37,920 nt of DNA from Polaromonas sp. (GCA_028292745.1 JAQGLT010000011.1:1-37920); one strand, 5' to 3'. Counted from the stretch's first letter, positions 26,130 through 34,733 are shown. Numbers and translations are program-made. The notes: generated by a model not told the origin, from the sequence alone.

Positions 26130-27776
26130 TCACGCCGCCGGCGGCACCAGCACGGTGGGAAGAGCCTGCGCGGCCAGCGCTGGATAGTCGCGGCTGAAAT
26201 GCAGGCCCCGGCTTTCGTGCCGGTTTTGGGCCGAGCGCACGATCAGGTCGGCGACCTGCACCAGGTTGCGCAGCTCCAGCAGGTCGCGGCTGACGTGAAA
26301 GCGGGCGTAGAACTCCTGGATTTCGCCTTGCAGCAGCGTGATGCGGTGCGCGGCGCGCTCCAGCCGCTTGTTGGTCCGCACGATGCCCACGTAGTCCCAC
26401 ATGAAGCGGCGCAGCTCGTCCCAGTTGTGCGAAATGACGACGGCCTCATCGGCGTCGCTCACCCGGCTGTCGTCCCAGGCGGGCAGCGGGGGTGGCGCGG
26501 CGGGGTCGCCGGCCGCCGCCGTGGCCGCTTCAGCCGTATCCTGCGCGTCGATGGACTGGGCCGCGGCGCGTGCCAGCACCACGCACTCGACCAGCGAATT
26601 GCTGGCCAGCCGGTTGGCGCCGTGCAGGCCGGTGCAGGCGGTTTCGCCAATCGCGTACAAGCCGCTGGCGTCGGTGCGGCCGGCCAGGTCGCTCAGCACG
26701 CCGCCGCAGGTGTAGTGGGCCGCCGGCACCACCGGAATCGGCTCTTGGGTGATGTCGATGCCCAGCTCCGCGCAGCGCTGCAGGATGTTGGGAAAGTGCT
26801 CGCGCAGAAAAGCCGGGCTCTGGTGCGAAATGTCCAGGTACACGCAGTCCAGCCCATGCTTTTTCATCTCGAAATCGATGGCCCGGGCCACCACGTCGCG
26901 CGGCGCCAGCTCGGCCCGTTCGTCATGCGCGGGCATGAAGCGGGTGCCGCCGGCCTCGGGCGGCAGCAAGAGTTGCCCGCCTTCGCCGCGCACCGCCTCC
27001 GAAATCAGGAACGACTTGGCATGCGGGTGGTACAGGCAGGTGGGGTGGAACTGGATGAACTCCATGTTGCTGACGCGGCAGCCGGCTCGCCAGGCAGCGG
27101 CAATGCCGTCGCCGGTGGCGGTGTCGGGGTTGGTCGAATAGAGGTACACCTTGCCCGCGCCACCGGTTGCCAGAAGGGTGTGGCGGGCACTGAAGGTCGA
27201 CACGGCGCCGGTGCCGGCGTCGAGCGCATAGGCGCCGTGGCACCGGTTGCCGGGCCGGTGGAGCTGATGGTCGGTGATCAGGTCCACCAGCATGTGGTGC
27301 TCGAACAGCGTGATGCCGGGCGTGCCGCGCACCCGCTTGATGAGGGTTTTCTGCACGGCGGCGCCGGTGGCGTCGGTGGCGTGCACGATGCGGCGCTGGC
27401 TGTGGCCGCCTTCGCGGGTCAGGTGCAGCTCGCCGGGGCGGTCGGTGTCCTCCGAAAACGGCACGCCCAGCGTGCGCAGCCAGGCAATCGCCTCGGGCGC
27501 GCCTTCGACCACCGCGCGCACGGCTGCCGGGTCGCACAGCCCGGCGCCGGCGATCAGCGTGTCGCTGATGTGCTGCGCGAGCGTGTCGCCTTCGGCCAGC
27601 ACGGCAGCCATGCCGCCCTGGGCCCAGCCGCTGGAGCCGTCGCTGAGCTCGCGCTTGGTCAGCACCGCCACACGGCGGCCGGGGGCCAGCAGCAGCGCGG
27701 CGGTCAGGCCGGCCAGGCCGCTGCCAATGATGAGCACGTCGAAATCAAGCGCAGGCGCGCCGGGCAGCTGGTTCAT
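26130..27776 (-). CDS. nadB: L-aspartate oxidase
   Basis: A 548-residue flavoenzyme oxidising aspartate to iminoaspartate for NAD synthesis. The FAD-binding motif is VLIIGSGLAGLTAAL (GxGxxG at 18-23), followed by SSGWAQGGMAAVL, the active-site region RIVHATDATGAAVQ, MEFIQFHPTCLY, and HYTCGGVLSDLAGRTDASGLYAIGE. It has the C-terminal helical domain of the succinate dehydrogenase/fumarate reductase flavoprotein superfamily. I chose the ATG at 27774-27776; a TTG four codons upstream is possible. An Ala/Pro-rich stretch near residues 430-450 is likely a flexible loop. It supplies NadA. Confidence 0.95.
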   Translation of the reverse strand: MNQLPGAPALDFDVLIIGSGLAGLTAALLLAPGRRVAVLTKRELSDGSSGWAQGGMAAVLAEGDTLAQHISDTLIAGAGLCDPAAVRAVVEGAPEAIAWLRTLGVPFSEDTDRPGELHLTREGGHSQRRIVHATDATGAAVQKTLIKRVRGTPGITLFEHHMLVDLITDHQLHRPGNRCHGAYALDAGTGAVSTFSARHTLLATGGAGKVYLYSTNPDTATGDGIAAAWRAGCRVSNMEFIQFHPTCLYHPHAKSFLISEAVRGEGGQLLLPPEAGGTRFMPAHDERAELAPRDVVARAIDFEMKKHGLDCVYLDISHQSPAFLREHFPNILQRCAELGIDITQEPIPVVPAAHYTCGGVLSDLAGRTDASGLYAIGETACTGLHGANRLASNSLVECVVLARAAAQSIDAQDTAEAATAAAGDPAAPPPLPAWDDSRVSDADEAVVISHNWDELRRFMWDYVGIVRTNKRLERAAHRITLLQGEIQEFYARFHVSRDLLELRNLVQVADLIVRSAQNRHESRGLHFSRDYPALAAQALPTVLVPPAA

Positions 27777-27820
27777 GGGAACAGTCAAATTTCAGGTTGG
27801 AGAGGGCCGGACAGGACAGA

Positions 27821-28690
27821 TCAGGCCGGGGTGTAGGCCAGGCGCACGTAGATCGGCGCAAACGATTCGGCCTGGGTGATTTCGAGCAGGCATTCCTTCG
27901 CCAGTTCCAGCAGGGCAATGAAGGTGACGATCAGCACCGGCATGCCGCGCGAGGCGTCGAACAGCGCTTCGAACTCCAGGAACTTGCGGCCCTGCAGCTT
28001 GCGCAGCACGATGCTCATGTGCTCGCGCACCGACAGCGCTTCGCGGGAGATGACATGGTGCTGCACCAGCTTGGCGCGGCGGGCAATGCCCTGCCAGGCC
28101 TCCTGCAGCTCGATGAGGGTGACATCCGGCAGGCGTGCCTGCGCCGACTGCGGCACATGCCCCCGCGCCAGCAGAAAATCGCGCCCCAGCTGGGGCAGGG
28201 CGTTCAATGCCTGGGCGGCCAGCTTGATGCTTTCGTATTCCAGCAGGCGGCGCACCAGCTCGGCGCGCGGGTCTTCGGCTTCCTGATCGGCCGCCGCTTT
28301 CTTGGGCGGCAGCAGCATGCGCGACTTGATCTCGATCAGCATCGCGGCCATCAGCAGGTACTCGGCCGCCAGTTCCAGGTTGGTGGCGCGGATTTCATCG
28401 ACATAGGCCAGGTATTGCCGCGTGAGCGCCGCCATGGGAATGTCGAGGATATTGAAGTTTTGCTTGCGGATCAGGTAGAGCAGCAGGTCCAGCGGGCCTT
28501 CGAAGGCCTCCAGGAACACCTTGAGCGCATCCGGCGGGATGTACAGGTCCTTGGGCATGGCGAACATCGGCTCGCCGTAGAGCCGGGCCAGGGCGACCGG
28601 ATCGAGCAGCCCCGGCAGGGCCGGATGGAGGATGACGGGGGCCGGCTCGGCGGCGGGTTGCGCTTGAAGGGGGGGGACGGGAAGATGCAT
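27821..28690 (-). CDS. scpA: Segregation and condensation protein A
   Basis: About 289 residues from the ATG at 28688-28690; upstream in-frame starts exist and the true start is uncertain. The conserved ScpA N-terminal domain is clear (FEGPLDLLLYLIRKQNFNILDIPMAALTRQYLAYV), followed by LELAAEYLLMAAMLIEIKSRMLLP, the linker, and a C-terminal winged-helix part with VTFIALLELAKE. ScpA is the kleisin subunit that bridges the SMC dimer and ScpB for chromosome segregation. scpB and smc are not in the window. An N-terminal extension rich in Pro/Ala (MHLPVPPLQAQPAAEPAP) precedes the domain. Confidence 0.93.
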   Translation of the reverse strand: MHLPVPPLQAQPAAEPAPVILHPALPGLLDPVALARLYGEPMFAMPKDLYIPPDALKVFLEAFEGPLDLLLYLIRKQNFNILDIPMAALTRQYLAYVDEIRATNLELAAEYLLMAAMLIEIKSRMLLPPKKAAADQEAEDPRAELVRRLLEYESIKLAAQALNALPQLGRDFLLARGHVPQSAQARLPDVTLIELQEAWQGIARRAKLVQHHVISREALSVREHMSIVLRKLQGRKFLEFEALFDASRGMPVLIVTFIALLELAKECLLEITQAESFAPIYVRLAYTPA

Positions 28691-28743
28691 CAAGCAAGGC
28701 GGGGGCGCAATCCATCGGGTTACTTGAACGCAGCTATGAAAAA

Positions 28744-28779
28744 AGTAGCTGCCAGCGCCCGCCATGCAAAGGCTTCAGG
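28744..28779 (+). repeat. Dispersed repeat copy D
   Basis: The segment begins AGTAGCTGCCAGCGC and ends AAGGCTTCAGG, aligning without gaps to copies at 8971, 23814, 32247 and 34797 and continuing into GTTGATTTGATGC. It is more diverged than copies A and C. It lies in the gap of about 100 bases between the scpA start and the end of the DUF3460 gene; the longest possible scpA reading would overlap it. Confidence 0.6.
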
Positions 28780-28791
28780 TTGATTTGATGC

Positions 28792-29010
28792 TTACTTGCC
28801 GTTGGGATGGGCGCTGCTGCCATAAACATAGGCCTGCTGCGGCACCCGTGCCTCGCCGTACTCCACCTGGTCGGCCAGGTTCAGGTTCTTGTCCCACCAG
28901 ATGGCGCGGCCGGCGCGTTGCTCGGATTCGAGCGAAGGTTTTTTCGCCTTGAGATCATCGATGAACGAGGTGATTTCAGAAACGTAATGGGGGCGCTGGA
29001 AAATGGACAT
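28792..29010 (-). CDS. DUF3460 family protein
   Basis: A 72-residue soluble protein, MSIFQRPHYVSEITSFIDDL at the start, with KKPSLESEQRAGRAIWWDKNLN in the middle and a less ordered tail. The PSLExEQRxGRAxxWDK core is what I remember of DUF3460, a small family largely limited to betaproteobacteria. Its function is unknown. It lies upstream of scpA on the same strand, and such a gene next to scpA and the pan genes is a recurrent Burkholderiales arrangement as I recall it. Confidence 0.85.
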   Translation of the reverse strand: MSIFQRPHYVSEITSFIDDLKAKKPSLESEQRAGRAIWWDKNLNLADQVEYGEARVPQQAYVYGSSAHPNGK

Positions 29011-29152
29011 GGTGCGGGGCTGCCTGAAACGTATAGTGGGGTGATTTTACCGGGGGTCTGCCTTGCCTTCATTGTTTCGTTTGCCGGCGTCCGCCCAGGC
29101 GCGGCTTTCATGCGGCGCGGCGCCAGCCGGCGCCCTCACTTCCGTGACATCC

Positions 29153-29704
29153 ATGTCTTCCATCACTTCAAAAAGGACGGTGCTGTGTATGGGCTTGCTG
29201 TCGTTCATCGTGGGGCTGGCCGGGTGCGACCAGCAGCGCATCACCGAGCTCGAAGAGGGCGTTGCCACCGAAGCCGATGTGCGGGCCCGCTTCGGCGAGC
29301 CCGAAAAAATCTGGGAGGCGCGCGACATGGCTTCGCTGCCCTTGCCGGGCGCAGCGGCCGAGCCCGGCGCGCGCACGCTGGAGTACAACCGCCAGCCCTC
29401 GGGCCAGGTCAACTACATGATCACCATCGGGCCCGACGGAAAAATGAGCGCGCTGCGCCAGGTGCTCACGCCGCAGAATTTCGCCAGGGTCCTGCCCGGC
29501 ATGTCGATGGAGCAGGTGCGCAAGATGCTGGGCAAGCCGATGAAGGTCACGCCGTATGCATTGAAGCGCGAAACCCACTACGACTGGCGCTACCTGAATC
29601 CGCCCTCGACGCCGATGATCTTTACCGTGGTGTTCGATGCGGACTACCGGGTGCTGTCCACCTTGTCGGTGGAAGAGGACATTGCCCACCCCCGCGGACA
29701 GTAA
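29153..29704 (+). CDS. BamE/SmpA-like lipoprotein
   Basis: About 183 residues from the ATG at 29153. It has a signal peptide (KRTVLCMGLLSFIVGLAGC) with a lipobox, giving a lipidated cysteine near residue 25. The rest holds two copies of the SmpA/OmlA-type fold: EGVATEADVRARFGEPEKIW and, about 80 residues later, PGMSMEQVRKMLGKPMKV, each followed by a WxY/Y strand region. The family includes BamE of the outer-membrane assembly complex. Two repeats and about 183 residues exceed typical BamE (about 110), so this is more likely a relative with its own role. It converges on the SulP gene. Confidence 0.85.
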   Translation: MSSITSKRTVLCMGLLSFIVGLAGCDQQRITELEEGVATEADVRARFGEPEKIWEARDMASLPLPGAAAEPGARTLEYNRQPSGQVNYMITIGPDGKMSALRQVLTPQNFARVLPGMSMEQVRKMLGKPMKVTPYALKRETHYDWRYLNPPSTPMIFTVVFDADYRVLSTLSVEEDIAHPRGQ

Positions 29705-29777
29705 GCTGCCGCGACGCAAGAATTTCAATGAAAAACGGGTTTTGCGCAATACGGTCGGGCGCCAGCAGCTCTTTTTT

Positions 29778-31454
29778 TCATAGCAGATCGACCTTCGCCA
29801 GAAACCCCGAGCGCTCCATGACCGTGCGCGGCTGGGCATTGAGCCCGGCCAGCACCAGCCGGCCCCCGCGCGTCATGATGGCCTTATGCAGCTGCTCCAG
29901 CACATCCAGCCCCGAGGTGTCGAGCGACTGAAGCGACTGCACATCGAGCTGGACCGTCAGGCCCTGCGGCGCGCTTTCGACCACGTTCAGGATTGGGTCC
30001 ACCTTGGCGACCGCGCCGAAAAAGAGCGCGCCGTAGAGCCTAAAGCGCGCCTCGCTCTCGCTGCGCGACACCTGGACCACCTGGAACAGGCTGCTCATGC
30101 GCCGCACGAACAGCACGCAGGCCAGCAGCAGGCCCACCTGCAGGGCCACCGTGAGGTCGAAAATCACGGTGAGGAAAAAAGTCCCCAGCATGATGACGCG
30201 GTAGTGGCTGCTGGCGCGCCGCAGCTCGGCGAATTCGCGCCACTCCCCCATGTTCCAGGCGACGTACAGCAAAATGCCGGCCAGCACCGCCAGCGGCACA
30301 TGCACCGCCAGCGGCGCTGCCGCCAGCACCACCACCACCAGCGTCAGCGAGTGCACCAGGCCCGACACCGGCGAGGTAGCGCCGGCCCGCACGTTGGTCA
30401 CCGTGCGGGCAATGGTGCCGGTGGCGGGCATGCCGCCGAAAAACGGCACGACGAAATTGGCGATGCCCTGGGCCATCAGCTCCTGGTTCGGGTCATGGCG
30501 CGGCAGGCCGGAAATCTGGTCGGCGACCCGGGCGCAGAGCAGCGATTCGACCGCGCCCAGCAGCGCAATGGTGACGGTGGGCGCCACCAGCAGCCGCACC
30601 GTCGCCCAGGAAAAATCGGGCAGTTCAAAGCCCGGCAGGCTGCGCGGGATGCCGCCAAAGCGCGTGCCGATGGTCTCGACCGGCAGCGTCAGGAAATAGG
30701 CCAGCAGCGTCAGGGTCAGCAGCGCCACGATCGGGCCGGGCAGGCGCGCCGCCACGCGGGTGGCGCGTTTGATCCGGCGGCCTTCGCCGGCCTGGATCAG
30801 TCGGATCAGCCGGTGGGTGAGGGCATGCGCATAGCGCGACTCGTTGTCGAACAGGCGCGGCCAGAGCAGCAGGCCCAGCAGGCACGCCATGCCCAGGGCC
30901 AGCGCGTAGGGGTTGAAGGTGCCGATGTGCTGGCCGATGGCGCGCAGCTGCGAGAAAAAATCCGCCGGCATCCTGGCAATCTCCAGGCCGAGCAGGTCCT
31001 TGACCTGCGACATGATGATCAGCACCGCGATGCCGTTGGTAAACCCCACCACGATGCTGACCGGCACATAGCGCACCAGCGTGCCCAGCCTGAAAAACCC
31101 CAGCAGGAACAGCAGCACGCCGGCGCAGGCGGTCGAGATCAGCAGGTTGGCCAGGCCGTAGCGCTCGACGATGCCGTACACGATGACGATGAAAGCGCCG
31201 GCCGGCCCGCCGATCTGCACCGCCGAGCCGCCCAGCGCGGCGATCAGCGCGCCGGCGATGATGGCGGTCCAGATGCCGGCCTCGGGCTTGAGCCCGGAGG
31301 CAATCGCAAAGGCCATGGCCAGCGGCAGCGCGACGATGCCGACCGTGATGCCCGAGCCGACATCCTTGAAGAGGCGTTCGCGGCTGTAGCCCGCCATGGC
31401 CGACAGCATTCGGGGGCGAAACCGGGCGAAATGAAAGGGTAGCTGCATGCCCAT
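29778..31454 (-). CDS. SulP-family anion transporter with STAS domain
   Basis: A 558-residue inner-membrane permease. Ten or more transmembrane helices begin at about residue 35 (GITVGIVALPLAMAFAIASG, the SulP signature region), followed by GPAGAFIVIVYGIVERYG, GFTNGIAVLIIMSQVKDLLG and NFVVPFFGGMPATGTIARTVTNVRAGATSPVSG. A cytoplasmic STAS domain occupies about residues 455-558, with LDVQSLQSLDTSGLDVLEQL. Family members carry sulfate, bicarbonate or dicarboxylates; the substrate cannot be assigned, and no sulfate-assimilation or carbonic-anhydrase gene is adjacent. Several ATGs lie near the N-terminus, so the start may be a few codons further in. Confidence 0.92.
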   Translation of the reverse strand: MGMQLPFHFARFRPRMLSAMAGYSRERLFKDVGSGITVGIVALPLAMAFAIASGLKPEAGIWTAIIAGALIAALGGSAVQIGGPAGAFIVIVYGIVERYGLANLLISTACAGVLLFLLGFFRLGTLVRYVPVSIVVGFTNGIAVLIIMSQVKDLLGLEIARMPADFFSQLRAIGQHIGTFNPYALALGMACLLGLLLWPRLFDNESRYAHALTHRLIRLIQAGEGRRIKRATRVAARLPGPIVALLTLTLLAYFLTLPVETIGTRFGGIPRSLPGFELPDFSWATVRLLVAPTVTIALLGAVESLLCARVADQISGLPRHDPNQELMAQGIANFVVPFFGGMPATGTIARTVTNVRAGATSPVSGLVHSLTLVVVVLAAAPLAVHVPLAVLAGILLYVAWNMGEWREFAELRRASSHYRVIMLGTFFLTVIFDLTVALQVGLLLACVLFVRRMSSLFQVVQVSRSESEARFRLYGALFFGAVAKVDPILNVVESAPQGLTVQLDVQSLQSLDTSGLDVLEQLHKAIMTRGGRLVLAGLNAQPRTVMERSGFLAKVDLL

Positions 31455-31524
31455 CCATTGTGCGCTTCAGCCCGGGTTTGATCGAGTGCAAATTTGCAGG
31501 AAACCCTGGCTTTCAGGTGGGCCA

Positions 31525-31541
31525 CGGCGCCTTTGGCGCCG
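31525..31541. repeat. GC-rich perfect hairpin
   Basis: CGGCGCC TTT GGCGCCG is a perfect seven-base-pair inverted repeat, and a third GGCGCC follows at about 31544-31549. It lies between the SulP start and the end of the small lipoprotein gene. On the plus strand it precedes a T-run near 31555-31560, but no rightward gene ends here, so a terminator role is doubtful. Confidence 0.4.
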
Positions 31542-31558
31542 CAGGCGCCGGGCGTTTT

Positions 31559-31786
31559 TTAGTTGTCGGTGCCCGGCAGCACCGCATCGGCGGTGGCACC
31601 GATGGCCGAGCCGGCGATGCGGGCCGTGCCGATGACCGCATTGGCCGCCAGTCCGACCGTCCCGACCGCCACCGAGGCCACGGTATCGACCACCGCGACC
31701 ACGGCGCATCCCGGCAGGACCAGCGTAGCCAGGCTGAGGAGCGCCAGGGCGCGCAGGCGGGTGGGAAAGTGCGGCAACAGCTTCAT
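31559..31786 (-). CDS. Small predicted lipoprotein
   Basis: A 75-residue protein. The signal peptide (basic start MKLLPHFPTRLRAL, hydrophobic ALLSLATLV) ends in a lipobox LPGC, placing the lipidated cysteine at about residue 27. The mature part is Ala/Val/Gly-rich (VVAVVDTVASVAVGTVGLAANAVIGTARIAG) and looks like a membrane-hugging or amphipathic repeat of about 11-13 residues with a short polar end. I do not recognise a function; similar tiny lipoproteins occur in many proteobacteria. It sits just downstream of metG on the same strand. Confidence 0.72.
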   Translation of the reverse strand: MKLLPHFPTRLRALALLSLATLVLPGCAVVAVVDTVASVAVGTVGLAANAVIGTARIAGSAIGATADAVLPGTDN

Positions 31787-31814
31787 GGTGGGGCTCCGTC
31801 AGGCGGTTTTGGTA

Positions 31815-33968
31815 TTAGTGAATGCGCATGCCCGGCGTGGCGCCCGGCACGGGTTCGAGCAGATAAATGCCGGGGTTGGCTTTCTCGTCGGCATGGCTGG
31901 CGGCCAGCACCATGCCTTCGCTGATGCCGAACTTCATCTTGCGCGGCGCCAGGTTGGCCACCAGCACCGTGTGCCTGCCGATCAGGTCTGCGGGCGGGTA
32001 GCTGGCGGCAATGCCGCTGAAGACAGTGCGCAGCCTGCCTTCGCCGGCGTCCAGCGTCAGGCGCAGCAGCTTGACCGAGCCTTGCACGGCTTCGCAGTTG
32101 ACGATCCGGGCGATGCGCAAGTCCACCTTGGCGAACTCGTCGATGGTGATGGGCGGGGCAATGGCTTCGCCGCCGGGGGGCAGCGAGGGCGCAGCGGCGC
32201 CGGCCGTGGGCGCGGTGTGTTCCGCGCCGTCAGGTGCTCCACTTTCGATAGCTGAAAGTGCAGGCACTGTATGCGCTGGCGGCTCAAACAATGCATCAAG
32301 CTGCTTCACGTCGACGCGCTGCATGAGGTGGGTGTAGGGCTTGATGACATGGCCGGCCGGCAGCTTGACAATGGCCGACTCCCATTGCTGCACGTCAGTG
32401 CCCAGCCAGTCGCTGACCTGCGCCGCCAGGCGCGGCAAAATGGGCGCGAGCATGACGCTCAGGTCCTTGAACAGGCCGACCGCCGTGGTGCAGACCATCT
32501 GCAGTTCCGCATCGCGGCCAGGGTCCTTGGCGATGACCCAGGGGGCCTTGCGGTCCACGTACTGGTTCACCTGATCGGCGAAATTCATGATGACGCGAAT
32601 GGCCTTGGCATAGTCGCGGCCCTCGTAAAAGTCCTTGATTTCATTCAGCGAAGAAGACGCCAGGGCGTAGAGCGCATGCGCCTCGGGATCTTCCGTGCCC
32701 AGCTGGCCCGCGAACCGCTTGCTGATGAAGCCGGCCGCGCGCGAGGCGATGTTGACGTATTTGCCGATGAGGTCGCTGTTCACCCGCGCCATGAAGTCGT
32801 CGGCGTTGAAGTCGATGTCTTCGTTGCGCGCGCTGAGCTTGGCGGCCAGGTAGTAGCGCAGCCATTCGGGGTTCATGCCCAGGCTGAGGTACTTGAGCGG
32901 GTCCAGGCCGGTGCCGCGGCTCTTGCTCATCTTCTCGCCGTTGTTCACCGTCAGGAAGCCATGCACGAAGATGTTGTCGGGCGTTTTGCGTCCGCTGAAA
33001 TGCAGCATCGCCGGCCAGAACAGCGTGTGGAAAGTGACGATGTCCTTGCCGATGAAGTGGTACTGCTCCAGGCGCGGGTCGGCCATGCAGGCGTCGTAGT
33101 CAAGGCCTTGCCGGTCGAGCAGGTTTTTCAGCGAGGCCAGGTAGCCGACCGGCGCGTCCAGCCAGACATAGAAATACTTGCCCGGCGCGTCGGGAATCTC
33201 GATGCCGAAGTAGGGCGCGTCCCGGCTGATGTCCCAGTCGCCCAGGCCTTCGCTTTGCGTGCCGTCGGCGTTGTCGCGCACCGAAAACCATTCCCTGACC
33301 TTGTTGGCCACCTCGGGCTGCAGCTTGCCGTCCTGCGTCCACTGCTCCAGAAACGCCACGCAGCGCGGGTCGGACAGCTTGAAGAAAAAATGCTCCGAGC
33401 TTTTGAGCACCGGCGTGGTGCCCGACAGCGCCGAGTACGGCTGGATCAGGTCGGTCGGCGCGTACACCGCGCCGCAGACCTCGCAGTTGTCGCCGTACTG
33501 GTCCTTCGCGTGGCACCTCGGGCATTCGCCCTTGATGAAGCGGTCGGGCAGAAACATGTTCTTTTCCGGGTCGAAGAACTGCTCGATCGTCTTGGTCTCG
33601 ATCAGCGAGCCGTCGGGGTTGTCCCGCAGGTCGCGGTAGATCTGCCGGGCCAGTTCATGGTTTTCCGGCGAATCGGTCGAGCTCCAGTTGTCAAAGCTGA
33701 TGTGAAAGCCGTCCAGGTAGGGCTTGCGGCCGGCGGCGATCTCGGCCACGAACTGCTGCGGCGTCTTGCCGGCTTTTTCGGCGGCGATCATGATGGGCGC
33801 GCCATGGGCATCGTCGGCGCCGACAAAATTCACCGCATGGCCCTGCATGCGCTGAAAGCGCACCCAGATGTCGGCCTGGATGTATTCCATGATGTGACCG
33901 ATGTGGAAATTGCCGTTGGCGTAGGGCAGGGCGGTGGTGACGAAGAGTTTTCTTTTTTCGATGGTCAT
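31815..33968 (-). CDS. metG: Methionyl-tRNA synthetase
   Basis: A 717-residue class I synthetase charging elongator and initiator tRNA with methionine. The HIGH motif is His22-Ile-Gly-His25. The zinc knuckle is Cys149-x2-Cys152 and Cys162-x2-Cys165, and the KMSKS loop is at 346-350. A C-terminal EMAP-type tRNA-binding domain (about 610-717) contains [31 protein letters not shown]. The linker before it (about 560-605) is Ala/Pro-rich and includes a copy of the dispersed repeat at 32247-32284. The ATG overlaps the stop of the PIN-toxin gene upstream as ATGA, an unusual coupling for this essential gene. Confidence 0.97.
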   Translation of the reverse strand: MTIEKRKLFVTTALPYANGNFHIGHIMEYIQADIWVRFQRMQGHAVNFVGADDAHGAPIMIAAEKAGKTPQQFVAEIAAGRKPYLDGFHISFDNWSSTDSPENHELARQIYRDLRDNPDGSLIETKTIEQFFDPEKNMFLPDRFIKGECPRCHAKDQYGDNCEVCGAVYAPTDLIQPYSALSGTTPVLKSSEHFFFKLSDPRCVAFLEQWTQDGKLQPEVANKVREWFSVRDNADGTQSEGLGDWDISRDAPYFGIEIPDAPGKYFYVWLDAPVGYLASLKNLLDRQGLDYDACMADPRLEQYHFIGKDIVTFHTLFWPAMLHFSGRKTPDNIFVHGFLTVNNGEKMSKSRGTGLDPLKYLSLGMNPEWLRYYLAAKLSARNEDIDFNADDFMARVNSDLIGKYVNIASRAAGFISKRFAGQLGTEDPEAHALYALASSSLNEIKDFYEGRDYAKAIRVIMNFADQVNQYVDRKAPWVIAKDPGRDAELQMVCTTAVGLFKDLSVMLAPILPRLAAQVSDWLGTDVQQWESAIVKLPAGHVIKPYTHLMQRVDVKQLDALFEPPAHTVPALSAIESGAPDGAEHTAPTAGAAAPSLPPGGEAIAPPITIDEFAKVDLRIARIVNCEAVQGSVKLLRLTLDAGEGRLRTVFSGIAASYPPADLIGRHTVLVANLAPRKMKFGISEGMVLAASHADEKANPGIYLLEPVPGATPGMRIH
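32247..32284 (+). repeat. Dispersed repeat copy E inside metG
   Basis: The plus-strand sequence begins GATAGCTGAAAGTGC and ends TGCGCTGGCGGCT and aligns without gaps to copies A and C. It falls in the metG linker between the catalytic/anticodon part and the C-terminal tRNA-binding domain, encoding on the minus strand about [13 protein letters not shown] (residues 562-574). It keeps the reading frame. Confidence 0.55.
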
Positions 33969-34375
33969 AGTCGGTCCAGAAATTCAGTGGCGGTCAGAAT
34001 GGCAGGCCATTTTCCCTTCAGGACGAGGAGATCTTTATCGCCTGTGATGAGGTGCATGGGCCTGGCCTGGGTGAGGAGCGCCATCAGGTAGTCGTCCTTC
34101 GGGTCGCGCCATACCGCTGGATAAGGCGGCGTCAAGGGATGAAAAGTGCATCCGGCATGCATCTGCTGAACGAATGCTTGCGCGGTGGCTGCACTGCCGG
34201 CAATCCGGCCAATGATTTTTGGGCGTGCCAGCACACGGCTCAATTCTTCCAGCTGCTGGCTGCAGCTCATCCATTCAAAAGCATCTTCACGCCACAGCCC
34301 GATGATGGCCGCAGCCCGTTTTTCGGACTTGAAAAGTGCGGACAGAACCGTGTTGGTGTCCAGAACCAGCTTCAC
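33965..34375 (-). CDS. PIN-domain toxin of a type II toxin-antitoxin pair
   Basis: A 136-residue protein starting at GTG, which overlaps the antitoxin stop as GTGA. The PIN fold is visible: [15 protein letters not shown] with Asp6, Glu44 in [15 protein letters not shown], the [11 protein letters not shown] motif with Asp94/Asp95, and LITGDKDLL with Asp113 and Asp115. These acidic residues would bind Mg for RNA cleavage. It resembles the COG1569-type 'PIN-family toxin component' more than classical VapC. Its target is unknown; some VapC proteins cut initiator tRNA-fMet. The stop overlaps the metG ATG. Confidence 0.88.
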   Translation of the reverse strand: MKLVLDTNTVLSALFKSEKRAAAIIGLWREDAFEWMSCSQQLEELSRVLARPKIIGRIAGSAATAQAFVQQMHAGCTFHPLTPPYPAVWRDPKDDYLMALLTQARPMHLITGDKDLLVLKGKWPAILTATEFLDRL

Positions 34376-34686
34376 GGAACGGGCTTGTCCTGCTCAGACT
34401 GTTGCTCGGCCTGCATGTCTGAACGCACGGCCTTGACTTCCGTATTCACCAGTTCCTCAACTTCGGCCTCACTCAAATCCTCGAAGCCTTTTGAAAACTT
34501 GGCCCACAGTTTCTCGAATTCCCCATCATTCTTGCGCCGCATGCGCTCGAACGTGGCCATGTCCACCAGCGCGGCGACCGGCTTGCCGGCCTTGGTGATG
34601 ACGATGTTGTCGCGGCGGTATTGCACGCCGTTGAGCAATTCGCCCAGGTTCTGGCGGACATTCATGGCGGTGGCTTCGCGTAGCAT
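34372..34686 (-). CDS. Phd/YefM-family antitoxin
   Basis: A 104-residue protein from the ATG at 34684-34686, preceded by AAAGGAG at ideal spacing; a longer upstream reading lacks this. The N-terminal part (MLREATAMNVRQNLGELLNGV, then DNIVITKAGKPVAALVDMATFERM) is the Phd/YefM DNA-binding and dimerisation fold. The C-terminal half is acidic and probably disordered until it wraps the toxin (FEDLSEAEVEELVNTEVKAVRSDMQAEQQ). It would neutralise the PIN toxin and, as in related pairs, repress the operon by binding the promoter; a perfect palindrome lies upstream at 34722-34733. It overlaps the toxin start. Confidence 0.88.
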   Translation of the reverse strand: MLREATAMNVRQNLGELLNGVQYRRDNIVITKAGKPVAALVDMATFERMRRKNDGEFEKLWAKFSKGFEDLSEAEVEELVNTEVKAVRSDMQAEQQSEQDKPVP

Positions 34687-34721
34687 GGCAGCTCCTTTGA
34701 TTGGGTAGGTTGCCTTAATTC

Positions 34722-34733
34722 TATCAATTGATA
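34722..34733. promoter_or_regulatory. Candidate operator of the toxin-antitoxin operon
   Basis: TATCAATTGATA is a perfect 12-base palindrome 36 bases upstream of the antitoxin ATG, beside the -10-like TAGAAT on the minus strand. Phd/YefM antitoxins bind short palindromes at such positions. If real, it would influence metG expression too. Confidence 0.5.

Noticed and set aside
29886..31442. 518-residue plus-strand frame opposite the SulP gene
   Set aside because: It is Gln/His/Arg-rich with no motifs; the minus frame has clear transmembrane helices and a STAS domain.
32271..34091. 606-residue plus-strand frame opposite metG
   Set aside because: The minus strand carries HIGH, KMSKS and zinc motifs. 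The plus frame is an antisense shadow.
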